Positions 1-7,682 of a stretch of DNA of 13,599 nt are shown here, piece by piece. Every line of letters starts with the position of its first letter. Within the stretch, counting starts at the first letter, position 1. The DNA comes from Aequitasia sp047973235 (GTDB lineage Bacteria; Bacillota; Clostridia; Lachnospirales; Lachnospiraceae). The notes under the pieces are model-generated. The model was not told where the DNA came from and did no database searches. It worked only from the letters and a program-made list of their open reading frames with translations. Location of the stretch: NCBI GenBank assembly GCA_047973235.1, contig JBKEBP010000131.1:1-13599 (forward strand). Reading direction: 5' to 3'. The position numbers were made by a program, and so were the translations under genes.

Positions 1-19
1 GAAAAAAAGTCATAAAAAC

Positions 20-71
20 AAAACCCTGAACTAAATCGACATGTGATAAAACACGATTTATTCAGGGTTTT
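20..71. terminator. Bidirectional intrinsic terminator upstream of the dgt operon
   Basis: The arms AAAACCCTGAACTAAATCG (20-38) and CGATTTATTCAGGGTTTT (54-71) are reverse complements apart from one bulged base, with a loop of about 15 nt. Both exits are T-rich: on the + strand the right arm ends in TTTT with more T-rich sequence behind it, and on the - strand the arm is followed by T-rich sequence copied from 1-19. It probably terminates a gene left of the window and insulates the dgt operon. Confidence 0.75.
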
Positions 72-164
72 GCTAATTTTCAATTTTTGAGGTCAAAATC
101 GGTTATTTCCCGATAGCCCCCTTTTTCTTAACAAAAGGAAGACAAACTACAAACAATTTTGTCA

Positions 165-193
165 TTGATTTTTATATGCGATGAGGCTATAAT
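165..193 (+). promoter_or_regulatory. Candidate sigma-A promoter P1 of the dgt operon leader
   Basis: A -35 box TTGATT (165-170) and a perfect -10 box TATAAT (188-193) are separated by exactly 17 nt. Transcription would start near 200, about 245 nt upstream of dgt. A terminator-like hairpin follows at 246-283, so this promoter may make a short RNA or an attenuated leader. Confidence 0.6.
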
Positions 194-245
194 AGGCAAG
201 TAGCATAAAAAAGAATGTTGGAAAACAAATGCAGAATAATAATTG

Positions 246-283
246 GCAAGTTATTACTCAAATTAGAGTATTCTTGCTTTTTT
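246..283 (+). terminator. Terminator-like hairpin (possible attenuator) in the dgt leader
   Basis: GCAAG (246-250) pairs with CTTGC (273-277), and TACTC inside it pairs with GAGTA around a short loop, leaving a small asymmetric internal loop. Six T residues follow directly (278-283). The stem is not GC-rich, so strength is uncertain. Its position between two promoters suggests that it ends transcripts from P1, or makes their read-through conditional. Confidence 0.45.
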
Positions 284-301
284 AGTATATTCAGTCTCAA
301 A

Positions 302-331
302 TTGGCAATTTCTGATTTTATAGTGTATACT
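302..331 (+). promoter_or_regulatory. Candidate sigma-A promoter P2 of the dgt-dnaG-rpoD operon
   Basis: A -35 box TTGGCA (302-307) and a -10 box TATACT (326-331) are separated by 18 nt. Transcription would start near 338, giving a leader of roughly 105 nt to the dgt start. It lies downstream of the 246-283 hairpin and so would escape it. It is the best candidate for the main promoter of the cluster. Confidence 0.55.
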
Positions 332-443
332 ATCTATGTGTGTAAAGACAGCTGGGGATAGCTAATATCTATTACATCTTATGTGTAACTTAAATAAAAA
401 TAAATGAAACCCCGTGATTTTTAAATTGTAATGAGGAATACTA

Positions 444-1448
444 ATGACAATAAGAGAGCAGTTAGAGCTAAGAGAAATAGAATACTTAAGCCCCTACGCT
501 ACTTTGAGTAAAGATTCAAAAGGAAGAAAAAGAGAAGAGGTCGAATGTGATATCCGACCTGTTTTTCAGCGCGATAGAGACCGTATACTTCATTGTAAGT
601 CATTTAGAAGAATGAAGCAGAAAACTCAAGTTTTTCTATTACCCAAAGGTGATCATTACAGGACAAGACTAACGCATACTTTGGAAGTTTCACAAAATGC
701 AAGAACAATTGCTAAGGCACTTAGATTAAATGAAGACTTAGTTGAGGCAATAGCACTAGGGCATGATTTAGGACACACGCCATTTGGACATGCAGGCGAG
801 AGAGCCTTAAATAAAGTTACATCAAATGGATTTTCACATAATGAGCAAAGTGTAAGAGTTGTTGAAAAAATAGAAAAGCATGGTGAAGGACTGAATCTTA
901 CTGAAGAAGTAATTGACGGAATCTTGAATCATAAGTCATCTAAAATGCCAAATACATTAGAAGGACAAATTGTAAGACTTTCTGATAAAATTGCTTATAT
1001 TAATCATGATATAGATGATGCTATTCGTGGTGAAATACTTGAGGAAAAAGATATTCCTATTAATTTTGCAAATGTGCTGGGCCATTCGACAAAAGTACGT
1101 TTGGACACGATGATACATGATGTTATTACTAATAGCATGGATAGAAATAAAATTTCTATGTCAGAAGCAGTTTATGAAGCGACAATGGGACTTAGAGTAT
1201 TCATGTTTGAAAATGTTTATTTGAACAAAAAGGCAAAATCAGAAGAGGATAAAGCAGTTGCTTTAATGGAGAGATTGTTTGAATACTATATGAACCATGT
1301 TGATATTTTACCGGATAAGTATAAAGAAATGATTGTAAACGGTGAGAGCAAAGAGCAAGTTGTTTGTGATTATGTAGCCGGAATGACAGATAATTTTGCT
1401 GTAAAGATGTTTGAAGAGTTTTTTATTCCAAAAGCATGGAAGATTTAA
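444..1448 (+). CDS. dgt: dGTP triphosphohydrolase-like HD-domain protein
   Basis: A 334-residue HD-superfamily phosphohydrolase of the dGTPase-like family. Such enzymes hydrolyse dNTPs, classically dGTP, to the deoxynucleoside and triphosphate in the cytoplasm, and so tune the DNA precursor pool. The metal-binding HD signature is visible: H78 in RLTHTLEV, H107-D108 in GHDLGHTPFGH, and a distal aspartate D181 in LSDKIAY. The N-terminal FRRMKQKTQVF segment is also typical. It is shorter than the roughly 500-residue E. coli Dgt and resembles the compact Gram-positive and clostridial type. The ATG has GAGGA at 433-437, six bases upstream. It is the first gene of the cluster, 17 nt before dnaG, which fits a link between nucleotide supply and replication. 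Substrate preference cannot be read from the sequence; other dNTPs are possible. Confidence 0.9.
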   Translation: MTIREQLELREIEYLSPYATLSKDSKGRKREEVECDIRPVFQRDRDRILHCKSFRRMKQKTQVFLLPKGDHYRTRLTHTLEVSQNARTIAKALRLNEDLVEAIALGHDLGHTPFGHAGERALNKVTSNGFSHNEQSVRVVEKIEKHGEGLNLTEEVIDGILNHKSSKMPNTLEGQIVRLSDKIAYINHDIDDAIRGEILEEKDIPINFANVLGHSTKVRLDTMIHDVITNSMDRNKISMSEAVYEATMGLRVFMFENVYLNKKAKSEEDKAVALMERLFEYYMNHVDILPDKYKEMIVNGESKEQVVCDYVAGMTDNFAVKMFEEFFIPKAWKI

Positions 1449-1465
1449 GATAAAGAGGAGTATAC

Positions 1466-3244
1466 ATGTATTATCCTGAAGAAATAATTGAAGAAGTCAG
1501 ATCCAGAAATGATATAGTGGATGTTATTTCCGGTTATGTAAAACTTCAAAAAAAGGGAAGTACCTATTTTGGATTATGTCCCTTTCATAATGAAAAAACA
1601 CCATCATTTTCCGTGAGTCCGGGTAATCAGATGTATTACTGCTTCGGATGTGGTGTTGGAGGTACCGTCTATACGTTCATCATGGAGTATGAAAACTATA
1701 GCTTTCCTGAGGCCGTCCAGGTGTTAGCCGACAGAGTTGGCATTGAGTTACCGGAAGGATCAAGAAGCGATGAAGAAAAGAAACGTGATAATAAGAAATT
1801 AACATTACTTGAGATTAATAAAGAAGCGGCAAAGTTCTTTTATGCAAATATTAAAGAAGAAAAAAGCTCATTAGCATATACTTACCTCAAAAATAGAGGG
1901 TTAAGTGATGATATAATTAAGCAGTTTGGACTGGGGTATGCTCCAAAGGGTGGACGAGAGTTATATCAGTATTTACGAGGCAGAGGTTATAATGATGAAA
2001 TACTTATGGAGTCGGGGTTATTTAGTTCAGACGAAAAGAATGGTGCTTTTTGTAAGTTCTGGAATCGAGTAATGTTTCCTATTATGGATGCAAACAGCAG
2101 AGTGATAGGATTCGGCGGCAGGGTAATGGGTCAAGGTGAGCCAAAGTATTTGAATTCTCCGGAAACACCAATTTTTGACAAGAGCCGCAATTTATATGGA
2201 CTAAATATTGCCAGAAAATCTCGGAAACCATATTTCCTCATATGTGAAGGGTACATGGATGTTATTTCTCTTCATAAAGCAGGATTAACGAATGCGGTTG
2301 CTTCTCTTGGAACGGCATTCACATCGGGACACGCATCCTTGATAAGAAGATATGTAGACCAGGTGTATTTGACATATGATAGTGATGAAGCAGGTACTAG
2401 GGCAGCACTTCGAGCACTTCCGATTTTAAAAGAGGCAGGAGTAAGTGCAAAAATAATTCGAATGGAGCCATACAAGGATCCGGATGAGCTAATAGCTAAA
2501 GAAGGTGAAGAAGGCTTTCTTAGAAGAGTAGAAGAAGCAAGAAATTCTTTCCTTTTTAGTTTAGAAATTTTAGAACGTGATTATGACATGAATTCACCTG
2601 AAGGCAAAACAAAATTTATGAATGAAGTTGCAAATCGTCTTACACAGTTTGATGAGGAAATAGAGCGCAACAATTATATAGAGGCAACAGCAAAGGCGTA
2701 TAATGTAAAATTTGATGATTTGCGCAAGTTAGTGTCAAAGGCAGCAATAAGAGCAGGGCAAGCAAAGCCGGCAAAAAGAGCAGAAAGAACATCAAACTTT
2801 AAAAGAAGTAAGGAGGAAGGTGTAGTAACAGCTCAAAAAGCATTATTAACATGGATGGCAGGTGATATTACATTATACGAAAGTATAATGAAATATATAA
2901 ATAAGGAAGATTTTACAAATGAAATTTATAGACTTGTTATTGATTTAATGGAAAAGCAATATATTGAAGGGACAATTAACCCGGCACAGATAATAAACCA
3001 CTTTACAGATGAGCATGATCATAAAGAGGTTGCGGGTTTATTTCATACTAACATTGGAGAGTTTGATACTTCCGGTGAAAAGGAAAAGGCTATAATAGAA
3101 ACTATTATTAAGGTTAAAAGCAATTCGCTTGAAATTAGAACGAAAGATCTTGACCCTACGGATATGAAGGGACTTCAGCAATTAATGGAAGATAAAAAGA
3201 TGTTGCAAAAGATGAACACAATACACATTAATACTAGTATATAA
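1466..3244 (+). CDS. dnaG: DNA primase
   Basis: The replicative primase (592 residues) synthesises RNA primers for Okazaki fragments with the DnaB-type helicase. The domain order is complete. The N-terminal CHC2 zinc finger has C38, H41, C59 and C62. The RNA polymerase core contains RVIGFGGR (213-220) and PKYLNSPETPIFDKS. The TOPRIM domain has EGYMD (E261, D265) and DSDEAG (D305, D307) for catalytic metal binding. A basic linker near 435-450 leads to the C-terminal helicase-interaction domain. Length matches Gram-positive primases. GAGGAG (1455-1460) sits five bases before the ATG. The gene lies between dgt and rpoD with 17-18 nt gaps, which indicates one transcript, as in the classical macromolecular synthesis operon. 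No rpsU is present here, unlike in Proteobacteria. Confidence 0.98.
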   Translation: MYYPEEIIEEVRSRNDIVDVISGYVKLQKKGSTYFGLCPFHNEKTPSFSVSPGNQMYYCFGCGVGGTVYTFIMEYENYSFPEAVQVLADRVGIELPEGSRSDEEKKRDNKKLTLLEINKEAAKFFYANIKEEKSSLAYTYLKNRGLSDDIIKQFGLGYAPKGGRELYQYLRGRGYNDEILMESGLFSSDEKNGAFCKFWNRVMFPIMDANSRVIGFGGRVMGQGEPKYLNSPETPIFDKSRNLYGLNIARKSRKPYFLICEGYMDVISLHKAGLTNAVASLGTAFTSGHASLIRRYVDQVYLTYDSDEAGTRAALRALPILKEAGVSAKIIRMEPYKDPDELIAKEGEEGFLRRVEEARNSFLFSLEILERDYDMNSPEGKTKFMNEVANRLTQFDEEIERNNYIEATAKAYNVKFDDLRKLVSKAAIRAGQAKPAKRAERTSNFKRSKEEGVVTAQKALLTWMAGDITLYESIMKYINKEDFTNEIYRLVIDLMEKQYIEGTINPAQIINHFTDEHDHKEVAGLFHTNIGEFDTSGEKEKAIIETIIKVKSNSLEIRTKDLDPTDMKGLQQLMEDKKMLQKMNTIHINTSI

Positions 3245-3262
3245 AAGAGGAGACGTGGGATA

Positions 3263-4378
3263 ATGGATGAAAATATGATGGTAAAATTTGAGGAAAAACT
3301 CAAAGAGCTAATTGCACTTGGTAAAAAAAAGAAAAGTATATTAGAGGTTCAGGAAATCAACGATTATTTTGTTGATATTGAACTGGAAAGCGAACAAATG
3401 GAGGTTGTCTACGAACAACTTGAGAAGAATGGTATTGATGTTCTAAGAATCAGCTCAGATGAAGATGACGTAGATGACGAAGATATTGTTATAAATGAAG
3501 AAGATGAACTTGAAGTGGAAAAAATAGATTTATCAGTACCTGATGGAATCAGTATTGAGGATCCTGTTAGAATGTACTTGAAAGAAATTGGAAAAGTACC
3601 GCTTTTAACGGCAGATGAAGAAGTTGAACTTGCAAAGAAAATGGCAGAGGGCGATGAGAATGCAAAGAAAAGACTTGCTGAGGCCAATCTTAGGCTAGTT
3701 GTAAGTATTGCTAAGCGCTATGTAGGTAGAGGCATGTTGTTCCTTGATTTGATTCAAGAGGGCAATTTGGGTCTGATTAAAGCAGTAGAGAAATTCGATT
3801 ACCACAAGGGTTTTAAATTTAGTACATATGCAACATGGTGGATTAGACAGGCAATTACAAGAGCAATTGCAGATCAGGCCAGAACGATACGTATACCTGT
3901 TCACATGGTTGAAACTATAAACAAACTAATAAGAGTATCACGACAATTACTTCAGGAGTTAGGTCGTGAACCTACACCGGAAGAGATAGCTAAAGAACTT
4001 GATATGCCGGTTGAACGTGTACGTGAAATACTTAAAATTTCTCAGGAACCTGTTTCATTGGAAACACCTATAGGTGAAGAAGAAGATTCTCATTTAGGTG
4101 ATTTTATTCAAGATGATAACGTACCTGTTCCTGCTGAAGCAGCGGCACAGACACTTTTAAAAGAACAATTAGATGAAGTACTCGACACTCTTACTGAAAG
4201 AGAGCAAAAGGTTCTAAGACTAAGGTTCGGAATGAATGATGGCAGAGCAAGAACACTTGAAGAAGTAGGTAAGGAGTTTGATGTTACAAGAGAACGTATC
4301 AGACAGATAGAAGCTAAGGCGCTTAGAAAACTTCGTCATCCTAGTAGAAGCAGAAAACTAAGAGATTATTTAGACTAA
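3263..4378 (+). CDS. rpoD: Primary RNA polymerase sigma factor (sigma-70/SigA)
   Basis: The housekeeping sigma factor (371 residues) directs RNA polymerase to -35/-10 promoters. An N-terminal region-1.1-like part ends in a strongly acidic stretch (about 65-90). Region 1.2 begins at DPVRMYLKEIG (100-110). Region 2 (about 140-210) contains NLRLVVSIAKRY, DLIQEGNLGL and the -10-recognising STYATWWIRQAITRAI. Region 3 spans about 215-280. Region 4 (about 300-365) has a helix-turn-helix with EEVGKEFDVTRERIRQIEAK for -35 recognition. The large non-conserved insertion of proteobacterial RpoD is absent, so length and layout match Firmicute SigA. GAGGAG (3247-3252) lies ten bases before the ATG. A hairpin follows the gene at 4397-4428. 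Confidence 0.98.
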   Translation: MDENMMVKFEEKLKELIALGKKKKSILEVQEINDYFVDIELESEQMEVVYEQLEKNGIDVLRISSDEDDVDDEDIVINEEDELEVEKIDLSVPDGISIEDPVRMYLKEIGKVPLLTADEEVELAKKMAEGDENAKKRLAEANLRLVVSIAKRYVGRGMLFLDLIQEGNLGLIKAVEKFDYHKGFKFSTYATWWIRQAITRAIADQARTIRIPVHMVETINKLIRVSRQLLQELGREPTPEEIAKELDMPVERVREILKISQEPVSLETPIGEEEDSHLGDFIQDDNVPVPAEAAAQTLLKEQLDEVLDTLTEREQKVLRLRFGMNDGRARTLEEVGKEFDVTRERIRQIEAKALRKLRHPSRSRKLRDYLD

Positions 4379-4396
4379 TTAATATTAATGTAAACA

Positions 4397-4428
4397 AGTA
4401 AAAGGGGCTGTCGGACAGTCCCTTTACT
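4397..4428 (+). terminator. Intercistronic hairpin between rpoD and trmK (no U-tract)
   Basis: AGTAAAAGGGGCTGT (4397-4411) pairs with ACAGTCCCTTTACT (4415-4428), with one bulged A, one G-U pair and a three-base CGG loop. The stem is stable, but what follows is ACTATATAGG and not a T-run, so it is a poor intrinsic terminator. It more likely attenuates transcription weakly, protects the rpoD 3' end or marks an RNA processing site. The trmK start lies only 11-23 nt beyond it. Confidence 0.6.
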
Positions 4429-4451
4429 ACTATATAGGAATGGAAAATTAT

Positions 4452-5144
4452 ATGGAATTATCAAAACGCTTGCAAATGGTCGTGGATATGGTTGATAAAG
4501 GATCTAATGTTGCAGACATAGGAACTGATCATGGGTATGTGCCCATTTATTTAAAGTTAAATAATATTGCAAATAATATTATAGCGATGGATGTTGGGAA
4601 AGGACCATTATCACATGCAAGTTCTAATATTAAATGTCATCGTCTTGAAGAATATATAGAAACAAGACTTTCAGATGGACTTGCAGCTATCAATCCCTAT
4701 GAAGTAGATACTGTACTTATTGGAGGTATGGGTGGAGAGTTAACAATTAAAATATTAACTGAAGGTGAGAAAGTCGTTAAATCTCTTAGGTCTCTTATTT
4801 TACAACCACAGTCGGAAATATGGAAAGTTAGGAAATTCATTAATGAAAATGACATGACTATCATAAAGGAAAATATGGTACTTGAAGAAGGCCATTTCTA
4901 TCCGGTTATAAAAGTGGGAAAAGGAAAAGAATCAGAATATACAAACGCGGAACTTTATTTTGGAAGATGTTTGTTAAAGGATAGGAACAAAATCTTATAT
5001 GATTTCATAATCAGAGAAAAGTTATTAAAGAATAAGATACTTACGAGTGTTTTAGATAAAAAGACAAGCAATAGTCAACTCAGAGTTAATGAATTAAAAA
5101 GCGAATTGGAAATAATTGAGGATGCTTTATCATATTATAAATAG
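4452..5144 (+). CDS. trmK: tRNA (adenine(22)-N1)-methyltransferase TrmK
   Basis: An S-adenosylmethionine-dependent enzyme of the TrmK (YqfN/COG2384) family, which methylates N1 of A22 in the D-arm region of bacterial tRNAs. The start used here gives 230 residues. A Rossmann-fold SAM site is seen in VADIGTDHGY with the following AMDVGKGPL, and family motifs TRLSDGL, IGGMGGELT and LQPQSE follow. The charged C-terminal tail probably forms the helical coiled-coil domain. An in-frame ATG at 4440 exists, but its AGGA (4436-4439) directly abuts it, which is too close to work as a ribosome binding site. The ATG at 4452 has GGA about seven bases upstream and yields the family-typical N-terminus MELSKRLQ. 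Co-directional with rpoD and nif3, as commonly seen in Firmicutes. Confidence 0.9.
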   Translation: MELSKRLQMVVDMVDKGSNVADIGTDHGYVPIYLKLNNIANNIIAMDVGKGPLSHASSNIKCHRLEEYIETRLSDGLAAINPYEVDTVLIGGMGGELTIKILTEGEKVVKSLRSLILQPQSEIWKVRKFINENDMTIIKENMVLEEGHFYPVIKVGKGKESEYTNAELYFGRCLLKDRNKILYDFIIREKLLKNKILTSVLDKKTSNSQLRVNELKSELEIIEDALSYYK

Positions 5145-5153
5145 GAGTGAAAA

Positions 5154-5930
5154 ATGAACTGTCAAGAAATTATAAAAATTATTGAAGCAAATTATGATAA
5201 AAATTACGCACTTGATTGGGACAATGTCGGATTGTTAGTTGGTAGGTCTGATAGAGAAGTTAGAACAATATATATTGCATTAGATGCAACGGAGGATGTA
5301 ATTAATCATGCGATAGCTGAAAAGGCTGATTTTCTAATTACGCATCATCCAATGATATTTAATAGTATTAAAACGGTAACTGATGAAGATTTTATAGGAA
5401 ATAAAATAATAAGACTTATAGAAAATAATATATCATATTATGCTATGCATACGAACTATGATGTAGTAGGTATGGCAGATTTAGCCGGAGAGATTTTGGG
5501 TCTTGAAGAGTCAAAGCCATTAGAAATAACCAGTGAGGATGCAACAAAAGGAATAGGGAAGGTTGCAGATTTACAGAAGCCATTATTTTTGGGAGAATAT
5601 GCAAAGCTTGTAAAAAAGCAGTTTAATCTTGACAACGTAAGAATATTCGGGAATCTTAATACTAAGATTGTAAGAGTGGCAATTTCCCCAGGTTCGGGAA
5701 ACGGTATGACGGATGAGGCGATTAGAGAAGGTGCAAATCTTCTAATAACCGGCGATATTAGTCATCACCAGGGAATAGATAGTGTAGACAGAGGACTAAA
5801 TATTATAGATGCCGGACATTATGGATTAGAACATATCTTTATCAAGGACATAGAAGAATTTTTGTCAAAAAATATAAAAGGTGTTAATATAAAATTGGAA
5901 CCTATCAATCATCCTTTTAAAGTTATATAG
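5154..5930 (+). CDS. Nif3-like dinuclear metal-centre protein (YqfO/YbgI family)
   Basis: A NIF3/DUF34-family protein of 258 residues. Members form toroidal hexamers with a dinuclear metal site; the physiological reaction is not settled, and assignment as GTP cyclohydrolase I type 2 is contested. The metal ligands are visible: H64-H65 in LITHHPMIF, D103 in HTNYD, and H222 and E226 in DAGHYGLEH. Other family motifs are LDWDNVGLLVG (20-30) and ITGDISHHQG. The length equals the minimal E. coli YbgI form; it lacks the extra internal domain of the longer B. subtilis YqfO form. The ribosome binding site AGGAG (5143-5147) overlaps the trmK stop codon, which points to coupled translation. The trmK-nif3 pairing is widely conserved in Firmicutes but unexplained. 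Confidence 0.9.
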   Translation: MNCQEIIKIIEANYDKNYALDWDNVGLLVGRSDREVRTIYIALDATEDVINHAIAEKADFLITHHPMIFNSIKTVTDEDFIGNKIIRLIENNISYYAMHTNYDVVGMADLAGEILGLEESKPLEITSEDATKGIGKVADLQKPLFLGEYAKLVKKQFNLDNVRIFGNLNTKIVRVAISPGSGNGMTDEAIREGANLLITGDISHHQGIDSVDRGLNIIDAGHYGLEHIFIKDIEEFLSKNIKGVNIKLEPINHPFKVI

Positions 5931-5939
5931 GAGGACGTT

Positions 5940-7592
5940 ATGTATAAAGTCGAAATAGAAGGCACTATTAAAGAATACAAAGAAGAAACTACATTTTTAG
6001 AAATCGCAAAGGAATATCAGGATAAATATGAGGATGACATCCTACTTGTTACTGTAGATAATAAGCTGCAAGAGCTCCACAAGACACTCAAGAAGGACTG
6101 TAGCCTACAGTTCGAAACGGCAAGGGGCTCAGCAGGTAGAAAAACATACCAAAGAAGTATGTGCCTAATGATGGTAAAATCAATATATGATGTCAGTTCT
6201 CAGAAGGATATTACGGTACGTGTACTTTATTCAATAAGTAAAGGGCTATACTGTATATTAGAAGGTGGTAATAAACCGGACCAAGTGTTTCTGGATAAGG
6301 TAGAATCACGGATGAGAGAAATGGTAGAAATGGATATGCCAATTACTAAAAGAAGTGTCCACACTGATGATGCAATTACTATTTTTCACAAATACGGAAT
6401 GTATGATAAGGAAGAGCTGTTCAAATATAGACGTGTATCCAGAGTAAACTTATATAGTATGAACGAATTTGAGGACTACAATTATGGATATATGGTACCT
6501 TCAGCCGGATACTTAAAGTATTTTAAGCTTTATCCATACGATGATGGTTTTGTTTTACAATTGCCAACTGTTAATGATACTAAAACAGTACCGGAATTTG
6601 AACCACAGAAAAAGCTGTTTTTGGTTCAAAAGGAATCAACCAATTGGGGAGATATGCAGGGTATTAAAACTGTAGGTGCTCTTAATGACAAGATTACACA
6701 TGGAGATGTAGAAGAACTGGTTTTAGTACAGGAAGCACTACAAGAGAAGAAAGTATCAGAAATAGCTGAAACTATTTTTTCAAAACCTGATGTAAAATTT
6801 GTATTGATAGCAGGTCCCTCGTCTTCCGGAAAAACAACATTCTCACATAGACTGAGTATTCAGCTTAAAGCTAATGGAATGATACCACATCCTATTGCGG
6901 TAGATAATTACTTTGTTGAAAGAGAGTTGACGCCTAGAGATGAAAAAGGTGAGTATGACTTTGAATGTATTGATGCTGTTGATGTAGAGCTTTTTAATAA
7001 GCATATGCAAGAACTTCTTAGTGGAAAAGAGGTAATAATTCCTAATTTTGATTTTATTACCGGTAAGAAAACATATACCGGAGAACCACTTAAGCTGGGT
7101 AAACATGACATTTTGGTGATTGAGGGAATTCATTGTCTTAATCCTAAAATGACACATTCTTTAAGCGATTTGAATAAATTCAAGATATATATTAGCGCGT
7201 TGACGCAACTAAATATTGATGAGCACAATAGAATTCCAACAACGGATGGAAGATTAATAAGGCGAATAGTAAGAGACGCGAGAACTCGAGGTGCTGATGC
7301 AAAGAAAACAATAGGTATGTGGGAATCTGTTAGAAGAGGAGAAGAGGAGAATATATTTCCATATCAAGAGGAAGCTGATGTTATGTTTAATTCAGCATTG
7401 ATTTATGAATTGGCTGTTTTAAAACCATATGTTGAAGCTAAACTTTTTTCTATTGATAAGAATGCAAAAGAGTATCAGGAAGCTAAGAGACTATTAAAGT
7501 TTCTGGACTATTTCCTTGTTATCGGTAGTGAGTATATACCGGGCAATTCAATTCTTCGTGAATTTGTAGGTGGAGGCGTTTTTAAAGTGTAA
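5940..7592 (+). CDS. Uridine kinase-family nucleoside kinase with TGS/ThrRS-like N-terminal domain
   Basis: A 550-residue two-part protein. The C-terminal half is a P-loop kinase of the uridine/phosphoribulokinase family. It has Walker A AGPSSSGKTT (291-300), acceptor-site VDNYF (321-325), IPNFDFITG (367-375), Walker B-like DILVIEGIHCLNP (390-402) and an arginine-rich lid in RLIRRIVRDARTRG. It would phosphorylate a nucleoside, probably uridine or cytidine, for pyrimidine salvage. The N-terminal half looks like a TGS domain (about 1-60) followed by a threonyl-tRNA synthetase editing-like fold (about 65-240). However, the HxxxH zinc motif is not kept: the equivalent KTYQRSMCLMMV has no histidines, so it is unlikely to edit tRNA. 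AGGAGG (5929-5934) overlaps the nif3 stop codon, with the ATG five bases on. It is the last gene before the terminator at 7627-7664. Substrate identity is inference. Confidence 0.85.
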   Translation: MYKVEIEGTIKEYKEETTFLEIAKEYQDKYEDDILLVTVDNKLQELHKTLKKDCSLQFETARGSAGRKTYQRSMCLMMVKSIYDVSSQKDITVRVLYSISKGLYCILEGGNKPDQVFLDKVESRMREMVEMDMPITKRSVHTDDAITIFHKYGMYDKEELFKYRRVSRVNLYSMNEFEDYNYGYMVPSAGYLKYFKLYPYDDGFVLQLPTVNDTKTVPEFEPQKKLFLVQKESTNWGDMQGIKTVGALNDKITHGDVEELVLVQEALQEKKVSEIAETIFSKPDVKFVLIAGPSSSGKTTFSHRLSIQLKANGMIPHPIAVDNYFVERELTPRDEKGEYDFECIDAVDVELFNKHMQELLSGKEVIIPNFDFITGKKTYTGEPLKLGKHDILVIEGIHCLNPKMTHSLSDLNKFKIYISALTQLNIDEHNRIPTTDGRLIRRIVRDARTRGADAKKTIGMWESVRRGEEENIFPYQEEADVMFNSALIYELAVLKPYVEAKLFSIDKNAKEYQEAKRLLKFLDYFLVIGSEYIPGNSILREFVGGGVFKV

Positions 7593-7626
7593 AAGCTGTT
7601 GTTGTGAAATAGGACAGATTCCAAAA

Positions 7627-7664
7627 TAGGGAGATATAACTCGTTTCCGAGTTATATCTCCCTA
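7627..7664. terminator. Bidirectional intrinsic terminator between convergent operons
   Basis: A perfect 17-bp inverted repeat (TAGGGAGATATAACTCG at 7627-7643 and its complement at 7648-7664) encloses a four-base loop. Read on the - strand the loop is GAAA closed by C-G, a stable GNRA tetraloop, and the stem is followed by TTTTGG. On the + strand it is followed by AACTTATTTA. It lies 34 nt after the nucleoside kinase stop and 18 nt beyond the potCD stop, so it serves both converging operons. The T-run favours the - strand direction. Confidence 0.85.
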
Positions 7665-7682
7665 AACTTATTTACGAATATC

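Larger units (their letters stand above)
1..443. other. Intergenic region and 5' leader of the dgt operon
   Basis: No credible gene is seen in this stretch on either strand. It holds, in order, a bidirectional terminator-like hairpin (20-71), a promoter (165-193), a terminator-like hairpin with a T-run (246-283), a second promoter (302-331) and a small TTACA/TGTAA hairpin (372-388). The dgt ribosome binding site lies at 433-437. The word AATTGGCAA occurs twice (241-249 and 300-308), and its second copy supplies the -35 of the downstream promoter. I recognise no riboswitch, T-box or tRNA here, but conserved RNAs can be missed by eye. Confidence 0.6.

Noticed and set aside
333..443. Small hairpins in the dgt leader considered as a riboswitch
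   Set aside because: Only short stems (for example TTACA/TGTAA at 372-388) are visible, with no recognised aptamer core and no terminator directly before the start codon.
3409..3687. A 92-codon serine-rich open frame on the - strand
   Set aside because: It is the antisense of the acidic Asp/Glu-rich part of rpoD, whose GAA/GAT codons read as Ser/Phe codons on the other strand. It has no start signals of its own and lies fully inside a certain gene.
6843..7157. A 104-codon open frame on the - strand
   Set aside because: It lies antisense to the P-loop kinase domain of the nucleoside kinase, shows no family motif, and overlaps another antisense frame. It is a by-product of AT-rich codon use.
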